A stretch of DNA of 64,000 nucleotides from Clostridiales bacterium. GTDB lineage: Bacteria > Bacillota > Clostridia > Christensenellales > Aristaeellaceae. Positions 1 to 8,214 of this stretch are shown piece after piece (the stretch's first letter is position 1; every line of letters begins with the position of its first letter). The DNA is taken from positions 1 through 64,000 of the forward strand of contig SFJH01000008.1 of NCBI GenBank assembly GCA_004555155.1. Reading direction: 5' to 3'. Both the position numbers and the translations under genes were made by a program. Below the pieces are notes generated by a model. That model did no database searches. It was given only the letters and a program-made list of their open reading frames with translations, and was not told where the DNA came from.

Positions 1-2
1 CC

Positions 3-962
3 AATTCTGCCAAGAAAAAGCCCATGAACCCCATCGACATCCTGCTGGGCAACAAGCCCAAGGAGCCGGAGCTCAGCGCCGAGGACCGCAGCCGTCTGGC
101 CGTGCGCCAGGACGACGTGCGCACCCGCCTGCGCCGCGGCGAGCTGGAGCATGAGATCGTGGAGGTCGAGGTGGAAGAGGCTTCTCTCAAAACCGAAATC
201 CCCGGCACGGATATGAACATGAACGACATGCTGGGCAGCATCCTCCCCAAGAAAACCAAGCTGCGCAAGGTGGAGGTGCGCGAGGCGCGCAAGATCCTGC
301 TGGCCGAGGAAGAGCAGAACCTGATCGACATGGATCGCGTGTATACCGAGGCCATCGAGCGCGCGGAGCAGCACGGCATCGTGTTCCTGGACGAGATCGA
401 CAAGGTGGCCGGCCGCGGCGGCGGCCACGGCCCCGACGTCTCCCGCGAGGGCGTCCAGCGCGACATTCTGCCCATCGTGGAGGGCTCCACGGTGAACACC
501 AAGTACGGCCCGGTGAAGACCGACCACGTGCTGTTCATCGCCGCAGGCGCGTTCCACGTCTCCAAGGTCACCGACCTGATTCCCGAGCTGCAGGGCCGCT
601 TCCCGGTGCGCGTGGATCTGAAGCCGCTGACCGTGGAGGACTACAAGCGCATCCTGACGCAGCCGGAGAACGCGCTGATCCGCCAGTACCAGCTTCTGCT
701 GGGCGTGGACGGCGTCTCGCTGGAGTTCGACGACTCCGCGCTGACCGCCATCGCCGAGTGCGCATGGCAGGACAACGAGACGAGCGAGAACATCGGCGCG
801 CGCCGCCTGCATACGCTGATGGAGCGCATTCTCAACGACATCGCCTTCAACGCCGGCGGCGGCGATGCGCCGGAGGTCTGCGTGAAGATCGACGCGGACT
901 ACGTGCACCGCATGCTGGGCACGGATCTGCACCGGAAGGACGTGCGCAAGTACATCCTGTAA
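3..962 (+). CDS. hslU: ATP-dependent protease ATPase subunit HslU (5' end outside window)
   Basis: HslU is the AAA+ unfoldase ring that feeds substrates to the HslV peptidase. The frame is open from base 3 to the stop at 962, with no stop before the first ATG at 24, so the gene runs in from the left and about 110-120 N-terminal residues, including Walker A, are missing. What is visible is the I-domain start (IDILLGN...), its acidic helical stretch, Walker B (GIVFLDEIDKVAG, about residue 117 from the ATG), the AAA+ arginine region (LQGRFPVRVDL), the sensor-2 segment (ENIGARRLHTLMERIL) and a C-terminus ending KYIL, like the HslV-docking tail of the family. hslV would be expected just upstream, outside the window. 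Confidence 0.95.
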   Translation, partial: NSAKKKPMNPIDILLGNKPKEPELSAEDRSRLAVRQDDVRTRLRRGELEHEIVEVEVEEASLKTEIPGTDMNMNDMLGSILPKKTKLRKVEVREARKILLAEEEQNLIDMDRVYTEAIERAEQHGIVFLDEIDKVAGRGGGHGPDVSREGVQRDILPIVEGSTVNTKYGPVKTDHVLFIAAGAFHVSKVTDLIPELQGRFPVRVDLKPLTVEDYKRILTQPENALIRQYQLLLGVDGVSLEFDDSALTAIAECAWQDNETSENIGARRLHTLMERILNDIAFNAGGGDAPEVCVKIDADYVHRMLGTDLHRKDVRKYIL

Positions 963-1090
963 ACGGGACTGCAATCCCCTGCGGGCAGCGCATGACTCCC
1001 CCGGTTTCCTTTTCATTCGCGCCGCATTTCCGCTTCGGCCGGTGCCTGCCGAAGCGGCGTCCACCGGGTATACCCGACAGCGCCGCATCC

Positions 1091-1122
1091 AAACGCCTCT
1101 GACCCATCGGTCAGAGGCGTTT
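1091..1122 (+). terminator. Intrinsic terminator downstream of hslU
   Basis: A perfect 14-bp inverted repeat (AAACGCCTCTGACC / GGTCAGAGGCGTTT) closes a 4-nt loop. A-tract and T-tract flank it symmetrically, so it could work in both directions. It lies 130 bases past the hslU stop. Confidence 0.75.
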
Positions 1123-1425
1123 CCCATATGCCTGAATGATCGCCGCAAGAACACCGTTGATCGGCTCTTGAATAAAGCAACAGTCTTTTCAAACAGCCGA
1201 CGATCCACGCCATCCGCTGCGGCGACGGCGCAGCCATGGGCGCACTGCCGGGCATCCCAGCTGCCAGGACTGGCGTACCTGTATCTGCTGCGGGATCAGT
1301 TCGGCCTGCAGCACCATCCGCCGCTTTCCAGTCCGGCACAAAGCTGAAGGACTGCGTGATGCGCAGCCTGCCGATGACGCTGCGCCCCCAACGATGGCTT
1401 CATGCCATGCCGGCCATTGACATAC
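1123..1425. other. Intergenic stretch without a recognisable gene
   Basis: About 300 bases between the hslU terminator and the gap terminator. Short open frames exist on both strands, but none has a Shine-Dalgarno site with a plausible start, and none of the translations resembles a family I know. I see no repeat or clear promoter here. Confidence 0.5.
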
Positions 1426-1450
1426 AAAAAGCGCACCCTTGCGGGTGCGC
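1426..1450 (-). terminator. Intrinsic terminator of gap
   Basis: An 8-bp GC-rich stem (GCGCACCC / GGGTGCGC) with a 4-nt loop is followed on the minus strand by five T. It lies 30 bases after the gap stop codon. Confidence 0.9.
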
Positions 1451-1479
1451 CGTTTGTTTGACTTATCTAAGCGACTTGA

Positions 1480-2496
1480 TTAGGCCAGCTCGGAGAAGTA
1501 CTTGATGGTGCGGACCATCTGAGAAACGTAGCTGTTCTCATTGTCGTACCAGGAGACGACCTGAACCTGAGAGGTGCCGTTCTCGAGATTGACGACCATG
1601 GTCTGGGTGGCATCGAACAGGGAGCCATAGCGCATGCCGATGATGTCGGAGGACACGATCTCGTCGGTGTTGTAGCCGAAGGACTCGGTGGCCTGGGACT
1701 TCATCTGCTCGTTGATCTGCTCCTTGGTCACGGTGCCCTTGACGACAGCGGTCAGGATGGTGGTGGAGCCGGTGGGGGTGGGGATGCGCTGGGCCGCGCC
1801 GATCAGCTTGCCGTTCAGCTCGGGGATGACCAGGCCGATGGCCTTGGCAGCACCGGTGCTGTTGGGAACGATGTTGATCGCGCCGGCGCGGGAACGACGC
1901 AGATCGCCCTTGCGCTGCGGGCCGTCCAGGATCATCTGATCGCCGGTGTAGGCGTGAATGGTGCACATAATGCCGGACTCGATGGGAGCCAGGTCATTCA
2001 GAGCCTTCGCCATGGGCGCCAGGCAGTTGGTGGTGCAGGAAGCAGCGGAGATGATGGTGTCTTCCGCCTTCAGGGTCTTGTGGTTGACGTTATAGACGAT
2101 GGTGGGCAGATCGTTGCCTGCGGGCGCAGAGATAACAACCTTGCGGGCGCCGGCGTCGATGTGCGCCTGAGCCTTGGCCTTGCTGGTATAGAAGCCGGTG
2201 CACTCCAGCACGACGTCAACACCCAGCTCGCCCCACGGCAGCTCGGCTGCGTTGGCCTTCGCATAGATGGTGATCTTCTTGCCGTCAACGGTGATGAAAT
2301 CCTCGCCGGCCTCGACGACGTGACCCTGAGCGGCATAATTGCCCTGGGTGGAGTCGTACTTCAGCAGGTGAGCCAGCATCTTGGGGGAAGTCAGGTCGTT
2401 GATCGCGACAACCTCGTAACCCTCGGCGCCGAACATCTGACGGAAAGCAAGACGACCAATGCGGCCGAAACCGTTAATTGCAACCTTAACAGCCAT
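1480..2496 (-). CDS. gap: Glyceraldehyde-3-phosphate dehydrogenase, type I
   Basis: Phosphorylating NAD-dependent GAPDH of glycolysis, 338 residues, the usual length. The N-terminal Rossmann motif NGFGRIGR is at residues 8-15. The catalytic cysteine is Cys154 in SAASCTTNCLAP and the partner histidine is His181 in TIHAYTGDQ. The start is set by an AGGAGGT Shine-Dalgarno about 7 bases upstream of the ATG. It is monocistronic, with its own consensus-like promoter (2565-2593) and its own terminator (1426-1450), which fits a highly expressed housekeeping enzyme. The next gene on this strand, deoB, ends upstream at 2641. Confidence 0.98.
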   Translation of the reverse strand: MAVKVAINGFGRIGRLAFRQMFGAEGYEVVAINDLTSPKMLAHLLKYDSTQGNYAAQGHVVEAGEDFITVDGKKITIYAKANAAELPWGELGVDVVLECTGFYTSKAKAQAHIDAGARKVVISAPAGNDLPTIVYNVNHKTLKAEDTIISAASCTTNCLAPMAKALNDLAPIESGIMCTIHAYTGDQMILDGPQRKGDLRRSRAGAINIVPNSTGAAKAIGLVIPELNGKLIGAAQRIPTPTGSTTILTAVVKGTVTKEQINEQMKSQATESFGYNTDEIVSSDIIGMRYGSLFDATQTMVVNLENGTSQVQVVSWYDNENSYVSQMVRTIKYFSELA

Positions 2497-2564
2497 TGGA
2501 ATTACCTCCTAAAATTCATTTGGGATGCTTAAAGAGTTCCTTAAAAATCCCAGATTACACAATT

Positions 2565-2593
2565 ATTGTACCCCATTGCCGAAAGAATGACAA
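2565..2593 (-). promoter_or_regulatory. Sigma-A promoter of gap
   Basis: Minus strand: -35 TTGTCA (2588-2593), 17-bp spacer, -10 TACAAT (2565-2570). Each box is one mismatch from consensus, and transcription would start about 60 bases before the gap ATG. The same box pair and spacing recur at the GH2 gene (49190-49218). Confidence 0.85.
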
Positions 2594-2640
2594 GTGTTTT
2601 TTTCGTAAAATATGCGCCATACGTCTGTAACAAACAACCG

Positions 2641-3819
2641 CTACGACAGCGCAATTTCCGAATAGAACGACGTGCCGTCCAGCTTCTGGCGGCTGCCCAG
2701 CGCCTCCAGGATGGTGGCGGAGACGTCCGCGAAGGTCTTGCGCTCGCCCAGGTTGACGCCCTCCTCCAGGCCCAGTCCCCACGCCAGCAGCGGTACGCGC
2801 TCGCGGGTATGGTCGGTGGTGGGATAGGCGGGATCGCAGCCGTGGTCGGCGGTGACGATCAGCATGCCGTCGTCGCCCAGCAGGCGCATGATCTCGGGAA
2901 GCCTCCGGTCGAAGTCCTCCAGCGCGCGGGCAAAGCCGGCCACGTCGTTGCGATGGCCGTAGAGCATGTCGGTATCCACCAGATTGGCAAACAGCAGGCC
3001 GCGCCAGCCGTCCTTTTTCATGAAATCGACCATGGCGTCGGTGCAGGCCTCGTTTCCGGCGGCGTGATTGGACTGGGTCAGGCCGCGGTGGTTGAAGATA
3101 TCCTCAATCTTGCCGACGCCCAGCACGTCCATGCCATCGCCCTTCAGCACGTCCAGCAGGGTCTTGCCCACGGGATCCACCGAGAAATCGCGGCGGTTGC
3201 CGGTGCGGGTAAAGGAGCCCGGATTGCCGATGAACGGGCGCGCGATCACGCGGCCGACGTTGTGTTCGCCCTTGAGCAGGCGGCGCGCAATGCGGCAGAT
3301 GTGCCACAGCTCCGTCGGCGGCACGATGGCCTCGTGCGCCGCGATCTGGAAGACGCTGTCCGCCGAGGTGTAGACGATCAGCTTGCCCGTCTGGATGTGC
3401 TTGGGGCCCAGCTCCTCGATGATCGCCGTGCCCGAGGCCACCTTGTTTCCGATCACGCCCATGCCGGTCTCCTGTTCGAAGGCCGCAATCAGATCCTCCG
3501 GAAAGCCATTGGGGTAGGTCGGGAAGGGCTTGTCCAGCGTCAGGCCCGCCAGCTCCCAGTGGCCGGTGGTGGTATCCTTGCCCGCCGCGCGCTCCAGCAT
3601 GGTGCCATAGCAGCCGAAGGGCTCGTCCTCATCCGCAGGGTGCATGCCGATGGTCTTCAGCAGACCCAACTCGGTGAGGTTTGGAATATCAGGGTGCATC
3701 TGTTCGATGACGTGACCGAGGGTATTTGCGCCCACGTCTCCATACTTGTCCGCATCGTGCTGCCAGCCTGCGCCGGCGCCGTCCAGCACGACCAGAACCA
3801 CACGCTTCATCTTTTTCAT
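2641..3819 (-). CDS. deoB: Phosphopentomutase DeoB
   Basis: Interconverts (deoxy)ribose-1-phosphate and (deoxy)ribose-5-phosphate in nucleoside salvage; alkaline-phosphatase superfamily. About 392 residues, normal length. Visible are the N-terminal metal-binding Asp in VVLVVLDGAGAG, the phospho-threonine motif KDTTTGHWE (residues 81-89), DTDMLYGHRND in the cap-adjacent region, and the C-terminal metal ligands TADHGCDP and DHTRE. The ATG at 3819 is chosen over an upstream TTG because GGGAGGG precedes it at correct spacing and it overlaps the upstream stop as ATGA, which implies translational coupling to the spo0A-like gene. Pairing with a sporulation regulator is unusual and may mean nucleoside use is tied to stationary phase (inference). 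Confidence 0.95.
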   Translation of the reverse strand: MKKMKRVVLVVLDGAGAGWQHDADKYGDVGANTLGHVIEQMHPDIPNLTELGLLKTIGMHPADEDEPFGCYGTMLERAAGKDTTTGHWELAGLTLDKPFPTYPNGFPEDLIAAFEQETGMGVIGNKVASGTAIIEELGPKHIQTGKLIVYTSADSVFQIAAHEAIVPPTELWHICRIARRLLKGEHNVGRVIARPFIGNPGSFTRTGNRRDFSVDPVGKTLLDVLKGDGMDVLGVGKIEDIFNHRGLTQSNHAAGNEACTDAMVDFMKKDGWRGLLFANLVDTDMLYGHRNDVAGFARALEDFDRRLPEIMRLLGDDGMLIVTADHGCDPAYPTTDHTRERVPLLAWGLGLEEGVNLGERKTFADVSATILEALGSRQKLDGTSFYSEIALS

Positions 3820-4535
3820 GCTCTTCCCTCCCAACGTAGTATATCCGCGATTTGCGCAATCATTTCACCGCAGGTGGGACTGCCGCGCTTCGCGTCGATG
3901 GTATCTCCGAAAATTTTGTACTGCGCCTCCATCTCGCCCGAGCGCCAGGCCACGTCGATCACATGGCGGATCGCCCGTTCCACGTGCCGCGCATCGGCGC
4001 CGAATTCCTCCGCAACCGACGGATACAGCCGCGTGGTCAGCGCTTTCAGCAGCCTTTCGTCCAGCCAGGCGATCTCGATCGCCCGCAGCAGATAGTCCCT
4101 GCCGCAGTGATCGGGGATGCCGATGGAATCCAGCGCCTGCCGGGCCCGCTCCCGCTTTTTTCCGGGAACCGCGCGCCGTTCCGGCCGCAGGGCTTCCAGC
4201 GCTTCCGCCAGGCGCTCCCGCGTCACGGGCTTTTTCAGCACCGCCGCGCCGGTTTTCGGGCACATGCCCGGCACCGTCAGCAGCAGCACGCCCGGGTAGA
4301 CCGAGAGCGGCAGCGACGCAACTTCCACTGCAAGCGAAGCGCCGTCCAGCACGGGCAGCACCGCGTCCGCGACAAGCCAGTCCGTCCGGCGTTGCCGGAT
4401 CTGGGCGACCGCGCTCAGCCCGTCCGCCACGCAGACGACCTCGGAACAGCCAGAATCGCCCAGCATCACGCGCAGCGATTCCGCCTCGCCCGGCAGCGCC
4501 GTGGCGACAACCGCGCAGCCGCTGGATGAACGCAT
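3816..4535 (-). CDS. spo0A: Spo0A-like response regulator with degenerate receiver
   Basis: Sporulation master-regulator homologue, 239 residues. The C-terminal half (about residues 135-239) matches the Spo0A DNA-binding domain closely: IGIPDHCGRDYLLRAI, LYPSVAEEFGADARHVERAI with recognition helix RAIRHVIDVAW, and a KRGSPTCGEMIAQIAD end. The N-terminal receiver keeps the phospho-acceptor Asp57 (VADAVLPVLDG), Thr87 and Lys102. The Mg-binding acidic pair after strand 1 is replaced (VVATALP, Thr12-Ala13), and the alpha4-beta5 part is several residues short. The start is ATG 4535, because GGAGG (4544-4548) sits just before it. A sigma-H-type promoter lies immediately upstream. spoIVB is upstream, the arrangement known from endospore formers. 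The stop overlaps the deoB start. Control by a classical phosphorelay is doubtful. Confidence 0.9.
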   Translation of the reverse strand: MRSSSGCAVVATALPGEAESLRVMLGDSGCSEVVCVADGLSAVAQIRQRRTDWLVADAVLPVLDGASLAVEVASLPLSVYPGVLLLTVPGMCPKTGAAVLKKPVTRERLAEALEALRPERRAVPGKKRERARQALDSIGIPDHCGRDYLLRAIEIAWLDERLLKALTTRLYPSVAEEFGADARHVERAIRHVIDVAWRSGEMEAQYKIFGDTIDAKRGSPTCGEMIAQIADILRWEGRA

Positions 4536-4561
4536 CTTCGATTCCTCCATTCAGAAGGTTA

Positions 4562-4591
4562 TAATTCTACAGCTCCGCTTGGAATTCCTGC
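4562..4591 (-). promoter_or_regulatory. Predicted sigma-H promoter of the spo0A-like gene
   Basis: Minus strand: -35 GCAGGAATT (4583-4591), 12-bp spacer, -10 GTAGAATTA (4562-4570). This fits the Bacillus sigma-H consensus (RnAGGAwWW, 11-12 bp, RnnGAATww) at every fixed position. The start codon is about 27 bases from the -10 box. No good sigma-A pair overlaps it. Confidence 0.75.
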
Positions 4592-4691
4592 GTAGCGCCC
4601 TATTTTTTATGAAGTTAACGCGGATGATGCGGATTCGGCAAGCGGAACCGCATTCGCTTCTGAGCCGTCTCCCACCTGTCAATGCGATCTG

Positions 4692-4722
4692 AAAAACGCC
4701 GGAGGCGAGACCGCCTCCGGCG
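4692..4722 (-). terminator. Intrinsic terminator of spoIVB
   Basis: An 11-bp stem (CGCCGGAGGCG / CGCCTCCGGCG) with a 4-nt loop is followed by five T on the minus strand, 5 bases after the spoIVB stop. It separates spoIVB transcription from the spo0A-like gene. Confidence 0.9.
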
Positions 4723-4727
4723 ACGCT

Positions 4728-5975
4728 CTATCCCGCCGCGTCCAGCATCCACTCGAGATACACGCCGTAGCCCCGCGTCGGATCGCTGATGAAGACGTGC
4801 GTCACCGCGCCGACGAGCTTTCCATCCTGAATGATCGGCGAGCCGGACATGCCCTGCACGATTCCTCCGGTGCGCGCCAGCAGCTCCGGATCCGTGATGT
4901 GCACCACCATCGACCGCGCCTCCGGCTCGGACTGGCTGTACAGCTTCTCGATCTCGCAGTCATAGGCCCGGACGTTCTCCGCATCGATGGTGCTCAGGAT
5001 CTGGGCCGCTCCGGTGTGGATCTCGTCGCGCCGTCCCACGGGCAGCCCCTCGGGATACAGACTGCCGTCGGCAATCTCCCCGTCCGCGCTGCCGAACACG
5101 CCAAATTCCGTGTTCCGCTCGATCCCGCCCAGTTCAATCTCCGTCTCAAAGAATTCCCCCGTCAGCTCCCCCGGAGCGTTTTCCGCGCCGCGGTTGATCC
5201 GCACGATCGCATTTTCGAACACCGCTCCCTCTCCCACCGGGAAGGCCACGCCGGTATCCACATCCGTGATGGCGTGCCCCAGCGCGCCGTATTCTCCTGA
5301 ATCCGGGTCATAATAGGTGAGCGTGCCCACGCCCGCGGTGCTTTCCCGAACCCACACGCCCAGGCGATACGCGCCGTCCCGGGGATCCTCGGCCGGCGCG
5401 ACGTCGATATCCATCGCTTCACCGTCCCGCAGTACGCCGAGCGTGACCGCCGCGCCATTCTGAATGCATTCGGAAAGCGCCGACGCGCTGCCAATCTGAA
5501 CCCCATCGACGGACTGGATCACGTCGCCCGCGCGAACGCCCGCCATCCGCGCAGGGCTGGCCTTGCTGCCCAGATCGGACGCGCCGACCACCACCACGCC
5601 CTCCGTCTTCAGCGCCACGCCCAGCGTACGCCCGCCGGGCACCAGCACCCGCGGCTGCTCTACCGTCACCGTCATGGTCTTCACCGGCACAAGGCCCAGC
5701 AGTCTGAAGATCACCTGCGCCGTGCCGCTCTCCTCGCCCGCCGTCACGCTGACCCGGGAGCCCCTGTCGCCGGTGACGCTCGCAATGCCCTCGCCGCCCG
5801 CTGCCACCTCAGCGCGCAGCGGCAGCGACACCTGCACGCTGGTCGCGCTGCCCGCGTCCAGCACCAGCGCATCCGGGAGGCTTGCAATCGCTCCCACCTG
5901 CGGCGACAGCACGGACAGCGCCGCGACCGCCACCATCAGCGCCGCCAGCCGCCGCCGCATTTTCTCTTCCTTCAT
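4728..5975 (-). CDS. spoIVB: SpoIVB-type S55 serine peptidase
   Basis: In sporulation SpoIVB is secreted from the forespore and cleaves SpoIVFA to trigger sigma-K activation in the mother cell. 415 residues with an N-terminal hydrophobic signal/anchor (about 7-30), a beta-rich region, a PDZ domain (about 110-200, with GVRAGDVIQSVDGVQI), then the S55 domain. The catalytic His lies in YGALGHAITDVDTG and the catalytic Ser in GIVQGMSGSPIIQDGKLVGA, with the C-terminal THVFISDPTRGYGVYLEWML typical of the family. An AGGAGGT site 6 bases before the ATG fixes the start. It has its own terminator and lies directly upstream of the spo0A-like gene, the classic order. Confidence 0.95.
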   Translation of the reverse strand: MKEEKMRRRLAALMVAVAALSVLSPQVGAIASLPDALVLDAGSATSVQVSLPLRAEVAAGGEGIASVTGDRGSRVSVTAGEESGTAQVIFRLLGLVPVKTMTVTVEQPRVLVPGGRTLGVALKTEGVVVVGASDLGSKASPARMAGVRAGDVIQSVDGVQIGSASALSECIQNGAAVTLGVLRDGEAMDIDVAPAEDPRDGAYRLGVWVRESTAGVGTLTYYDPDSGEYGALGHAITDVDTGVAFPVGEGAVFENAIVRINRGAENAPGELTGEFFETEIELGGIERNTEFGVFGSADGEIADGSLYPEGLPVGRRDEIHTGAAQILSTIDAENVRAYDCEIEKLYSQSEPEARSMVVHITDPELLARTGGIVQGMSGSPIIQDGKLVGAVTHVFISDPTRGYGVYLEWMLDAAG

Positions 5976-6168
5976 ATACTTACCTCCTTCTTCAGATCTC
6001 TCCGCGATCCCTTTGCTAAGGTCTCCGAAGGAGTTCCCGCGTATGCTGGCAATTCAGCCGCGCCGTGGGAATGGATGGCTTCGCGCAAGGCGTCCGCCCC
6101 GATCTGTCAATATATATCCAGTATTTGCCGCAATTACCACGTTTTACACTGAATTCTCGGAAATGCGG

Positions 6169-6197
6169 TTGCCTTGTCACGTATTTTTGGATATAAT
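6169..6197 (+). promoter_or_regulatory. Sigma-A promoter of tilS-hpt-ftsH
   Basis: -35 TTGCCT (6169-6174), 17-bp spacer, -10 TATAAT (6192-6197), 25 bases before the tilS ATG. Confidence 0.75.
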
Positions 6198-6222
6198 GAG
6201 AATTATTGTGGAGGGGTATGTC

Positions 6223-7542
6223 ATGAAGCGCACCTTGTCGCCTGATTTCTCCATTGCGCGGGGGAAGCGTCTGCTGATCGCGCTGTCCGGCGGCGCGGAT
6301 TCCGTGGCGCTGACGCATCTGCTGGTTCAGGCGCGCGATCAGCTGGAGCTGACGCTCTTTGCCGCGCACATCGACCACCGCATCCGGGCGGACAGCGGCG
6401 GCGACGCAGCCTTCTGCCAGGCGCTCTGCCGCGCCATGAGCATTCCGCTTCAAGTGGAAGCGATCGACGTTCCATCCATCGCCGCACAATCCGGAGAGGG
6501 CCTCGAGACCGCCGCCCGCCGCCTCCGATACGAGGCGCTTCGCCGCATCAGGGAGGCGTTCGGCGCAGAGTGGATCGTGCTCGCCCATCACCAGAACGAC
6601 CAGGCGGAGACGGTGCTGATGCATCTGCTGCGCGGCTGCGGGCCGGATGGCGCGGGCGGGATGGAAGCGCTGTCCGGCGATCTCTACCGGCCGCTGCTGC
6701 ATATCCCCAAGCGCGAGCTGGAAGCCTGGCTCGCCGCGCGCGGCTTGCCCTGGCGGCAGGATCGGACGAACCTCGAGCCCTGCACGCCCCGCAACGCGCT
6801 GCGGCTGCATGGTCTGCCCGCGCTTGAGGAATCCTATCCCTCAGCAGCGGCGGCGCTGGCCCGCCATGCGGAATCGGCGCAGTGCGAAAACCGCTTCATG
6901 CGGCGGATGACCGGCGAATTTCTGAAAACGCATCTGGATCGTGGGCCCTACGGGGCGCGCATCCGTTCTCCCGGTACAGCGGATGAAGCCATTCTCCGCC
7001 GTGCAATCCGCGCCGTCTGCGGCGAAGCGCTGCCGCACGACCGCCTGGTGGAATTGACCGCGCTCTGCAAACGGCCGCGGGGGCGAATGGAGCTTCCCGG
7101 AAATCTGTTTGCCGAACGCACGCCGGGCGCGCTTTATTTTCTCCCGAAGCGCCCTGCTTTACCCGAGGCCGTCCTTCTGCCCTGCGAAGGGGATGTGCGC
7201 TTCGGCTCGCTCGGGGTTCTGCGGCTTCGGCCGCACCCGGCGATTCCCGTCCGGGACGATCCCAGCCGCCAGGTCGTCCGGCGCGACGCGCTCGCCGGCG
7301 CGGCGCTGCGCACACGCCGGGACGGCGACCGGATCCGGCCCCTGGGCGGCGGAGACAGGCTGCTTTCGGACTATCTCACCGACCGGAAGGTCGACCGTCC
7401 GCTGCGAGACTTTATCCCGCTGGTGACCGTCGGCGGCAGAGTTCTGTGGGCCGTCGGCCTGGGCATCGCCGAGGAGGCCCGGCTCGTCAGCGACCGGGAC
7501 GACGCCGTGCTGCTGGAATGGCGGGGCGAACAGCCGTTATGA
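6223..7542 (+). CDS. tilS: tRNA(Ile)-lysidine synthase TilS
   Basis: Adds lysine to C34 of the tRNA that reads AUA, making lysidine; ATP-PPase family, 439 residues. The P-loop SGGADS is at residues 22-27, HIDHRIR follows, and the second ATP motif is VLAHHQNDQAETVLMHLLRG. The C-terminal TilS domain is recognisable from RRDGDRIRPLGGG and the end VLWAVGLGIAEEARLV. The start is ATG 6223 with GGAGGGG upstream; the frame is open further 5' but that stretch antisense-overlaps spoIVB. First gene of the conserved Firmicutes run tilS-hpt-ftsH. Confidence 0.96.
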   Translation: MKRTLSPDFSIARGKRLLIALSGGADSVALTHLLVQARDQLELTLFAAHIDHRIRADSGGDAAFCQALCRAMSIPLQVEAIDVPSIAAQSGEGLETAARRLRYEALRRIREAFGAEWIVLAHHQNDQAETVLMHLLRGCGPDGAGGMEALSGDLYRPLLHIPKRELEAWLAARGLPWRQDRTNLEPCTPRNALRLHGLPALEESYPSAAAALARHAESAQCENRFMRRMTGEFLKTHLDRGPYGARIRSPGTADEAILRRAIRAVCGEALPHDRLVELTALCKRPRGRMELPGNLFAERTPGALYFLPKRPALPEAVLLPCEGDVRFGSLGVLRLRPHPAIPVRDDPSRQVVRRDALAGAALRTRRDGDRIRPLGGGDRLLSDYLTDRKVDRPLRDFIPLVTVGGRVLWAVGLGIAEEARLVSDRDDAVLLEWRGEQPL

Positions 7543-7584
7543 AACATCTTCACGTCAGATGATAATTTTATGGAGGGAACAATC

Positions 7585-8133
7585 ATGGAAAAGGATATCG
7601 CTCAGGTGCTGCTTTCCGAGGAACAGCTTCAGACCCGCATCCGCGAGCTGGGTCAGCAGCTCGCTCAGGACTACCGCGGCAAGAACCCCACGATGGTCTG
7701 CATCCTGAAGGGCGCCATCATGTTTTACACCGATCTGCTGCGCGCGATGCCGATCCCGCTGTCCATGGACTTCATGGCCGTCTCCAGCTACGGCAACCGC
7801 ACCAAGTCCAGCGGAGAAGTGGAAATCCGCAAGGATCTGTCCACCTCCATCGAGGGCAAGCACGTGGTCATCGTGGAGGACATCGTGGACTCCGGCTTCA
7901 CCCTCACCTATCTGACCCGCCTGCTCCAGACCCGCGGCGCAGCCTCCATCAAGCTGTGCACGCTGCTGGACAAGCCCTCCCGCCGCGCGCCGGGCATCAC
8001 CCTGAAGGCGGACTATTCCGGCTTTGAGGTCGGCAATGAATTCGTGGTGGGCTACGGTCTGGACTATGCAGAGCGCTACCGCAATCTGCCTTACATCGGC
8101 ATTCTGAAGCCCGAGGTCTATGAAAACGCCTGA
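7585..8133 (+). CDS. hpt: Hypoxanthine phosphoribosyltransferase
   Basis: Purine salvage enzyme converting hypoxanthine (and guanine) plus PRPP to IMP/GMP. 182 residues, normal for the family. The PRPP-binding loop VIVEDIVDSGFTL is central, SSYGN precedes it in the flexible loop, and the C-terminal KADYSGFEVGNEFVVGYGLDYAERYRNLPYIG-type base-binding region is intact. Start ATG 7585, because GGAGG lies 9 bases upstream; an in-frame ATG at 7570 has no ribosome site. Lies 42 bases after tilS and before ftsH. Confidence 0.97.
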   Translation: MEKDIAQVLLSEEQLQTRIRELGQQLAQDYRGKNPTMVCILKGAIMFYTDLLRAMPIPLSMDFMAVSSYGNRTKSSGEVEIRKDLSTSIEGKHVVIVEDIVDSGFTLTYLTRLLQTRGAASIKLCTLLDKPSRRAPGITLKADYSGFEVGNEFVVGYGLDYAERYRNLPYIGILKPEVYENA

Positions 8134-8214
8134 GGGCCGCAGGTTCCGGCGCGACGCCGCATGACTGCCGGATAGCGCCGCCCTTCAACGAGAAGGAAAG
8201 AGAGGATTTCAAGA

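Noticed and set aside
5563..6222. N-terminal extension of TilS in the open frame
   Set aside because: It is antisense to spoIVB and intergenic sequence. The ATG at 6223 has a strong ribosome site and gives the family length.
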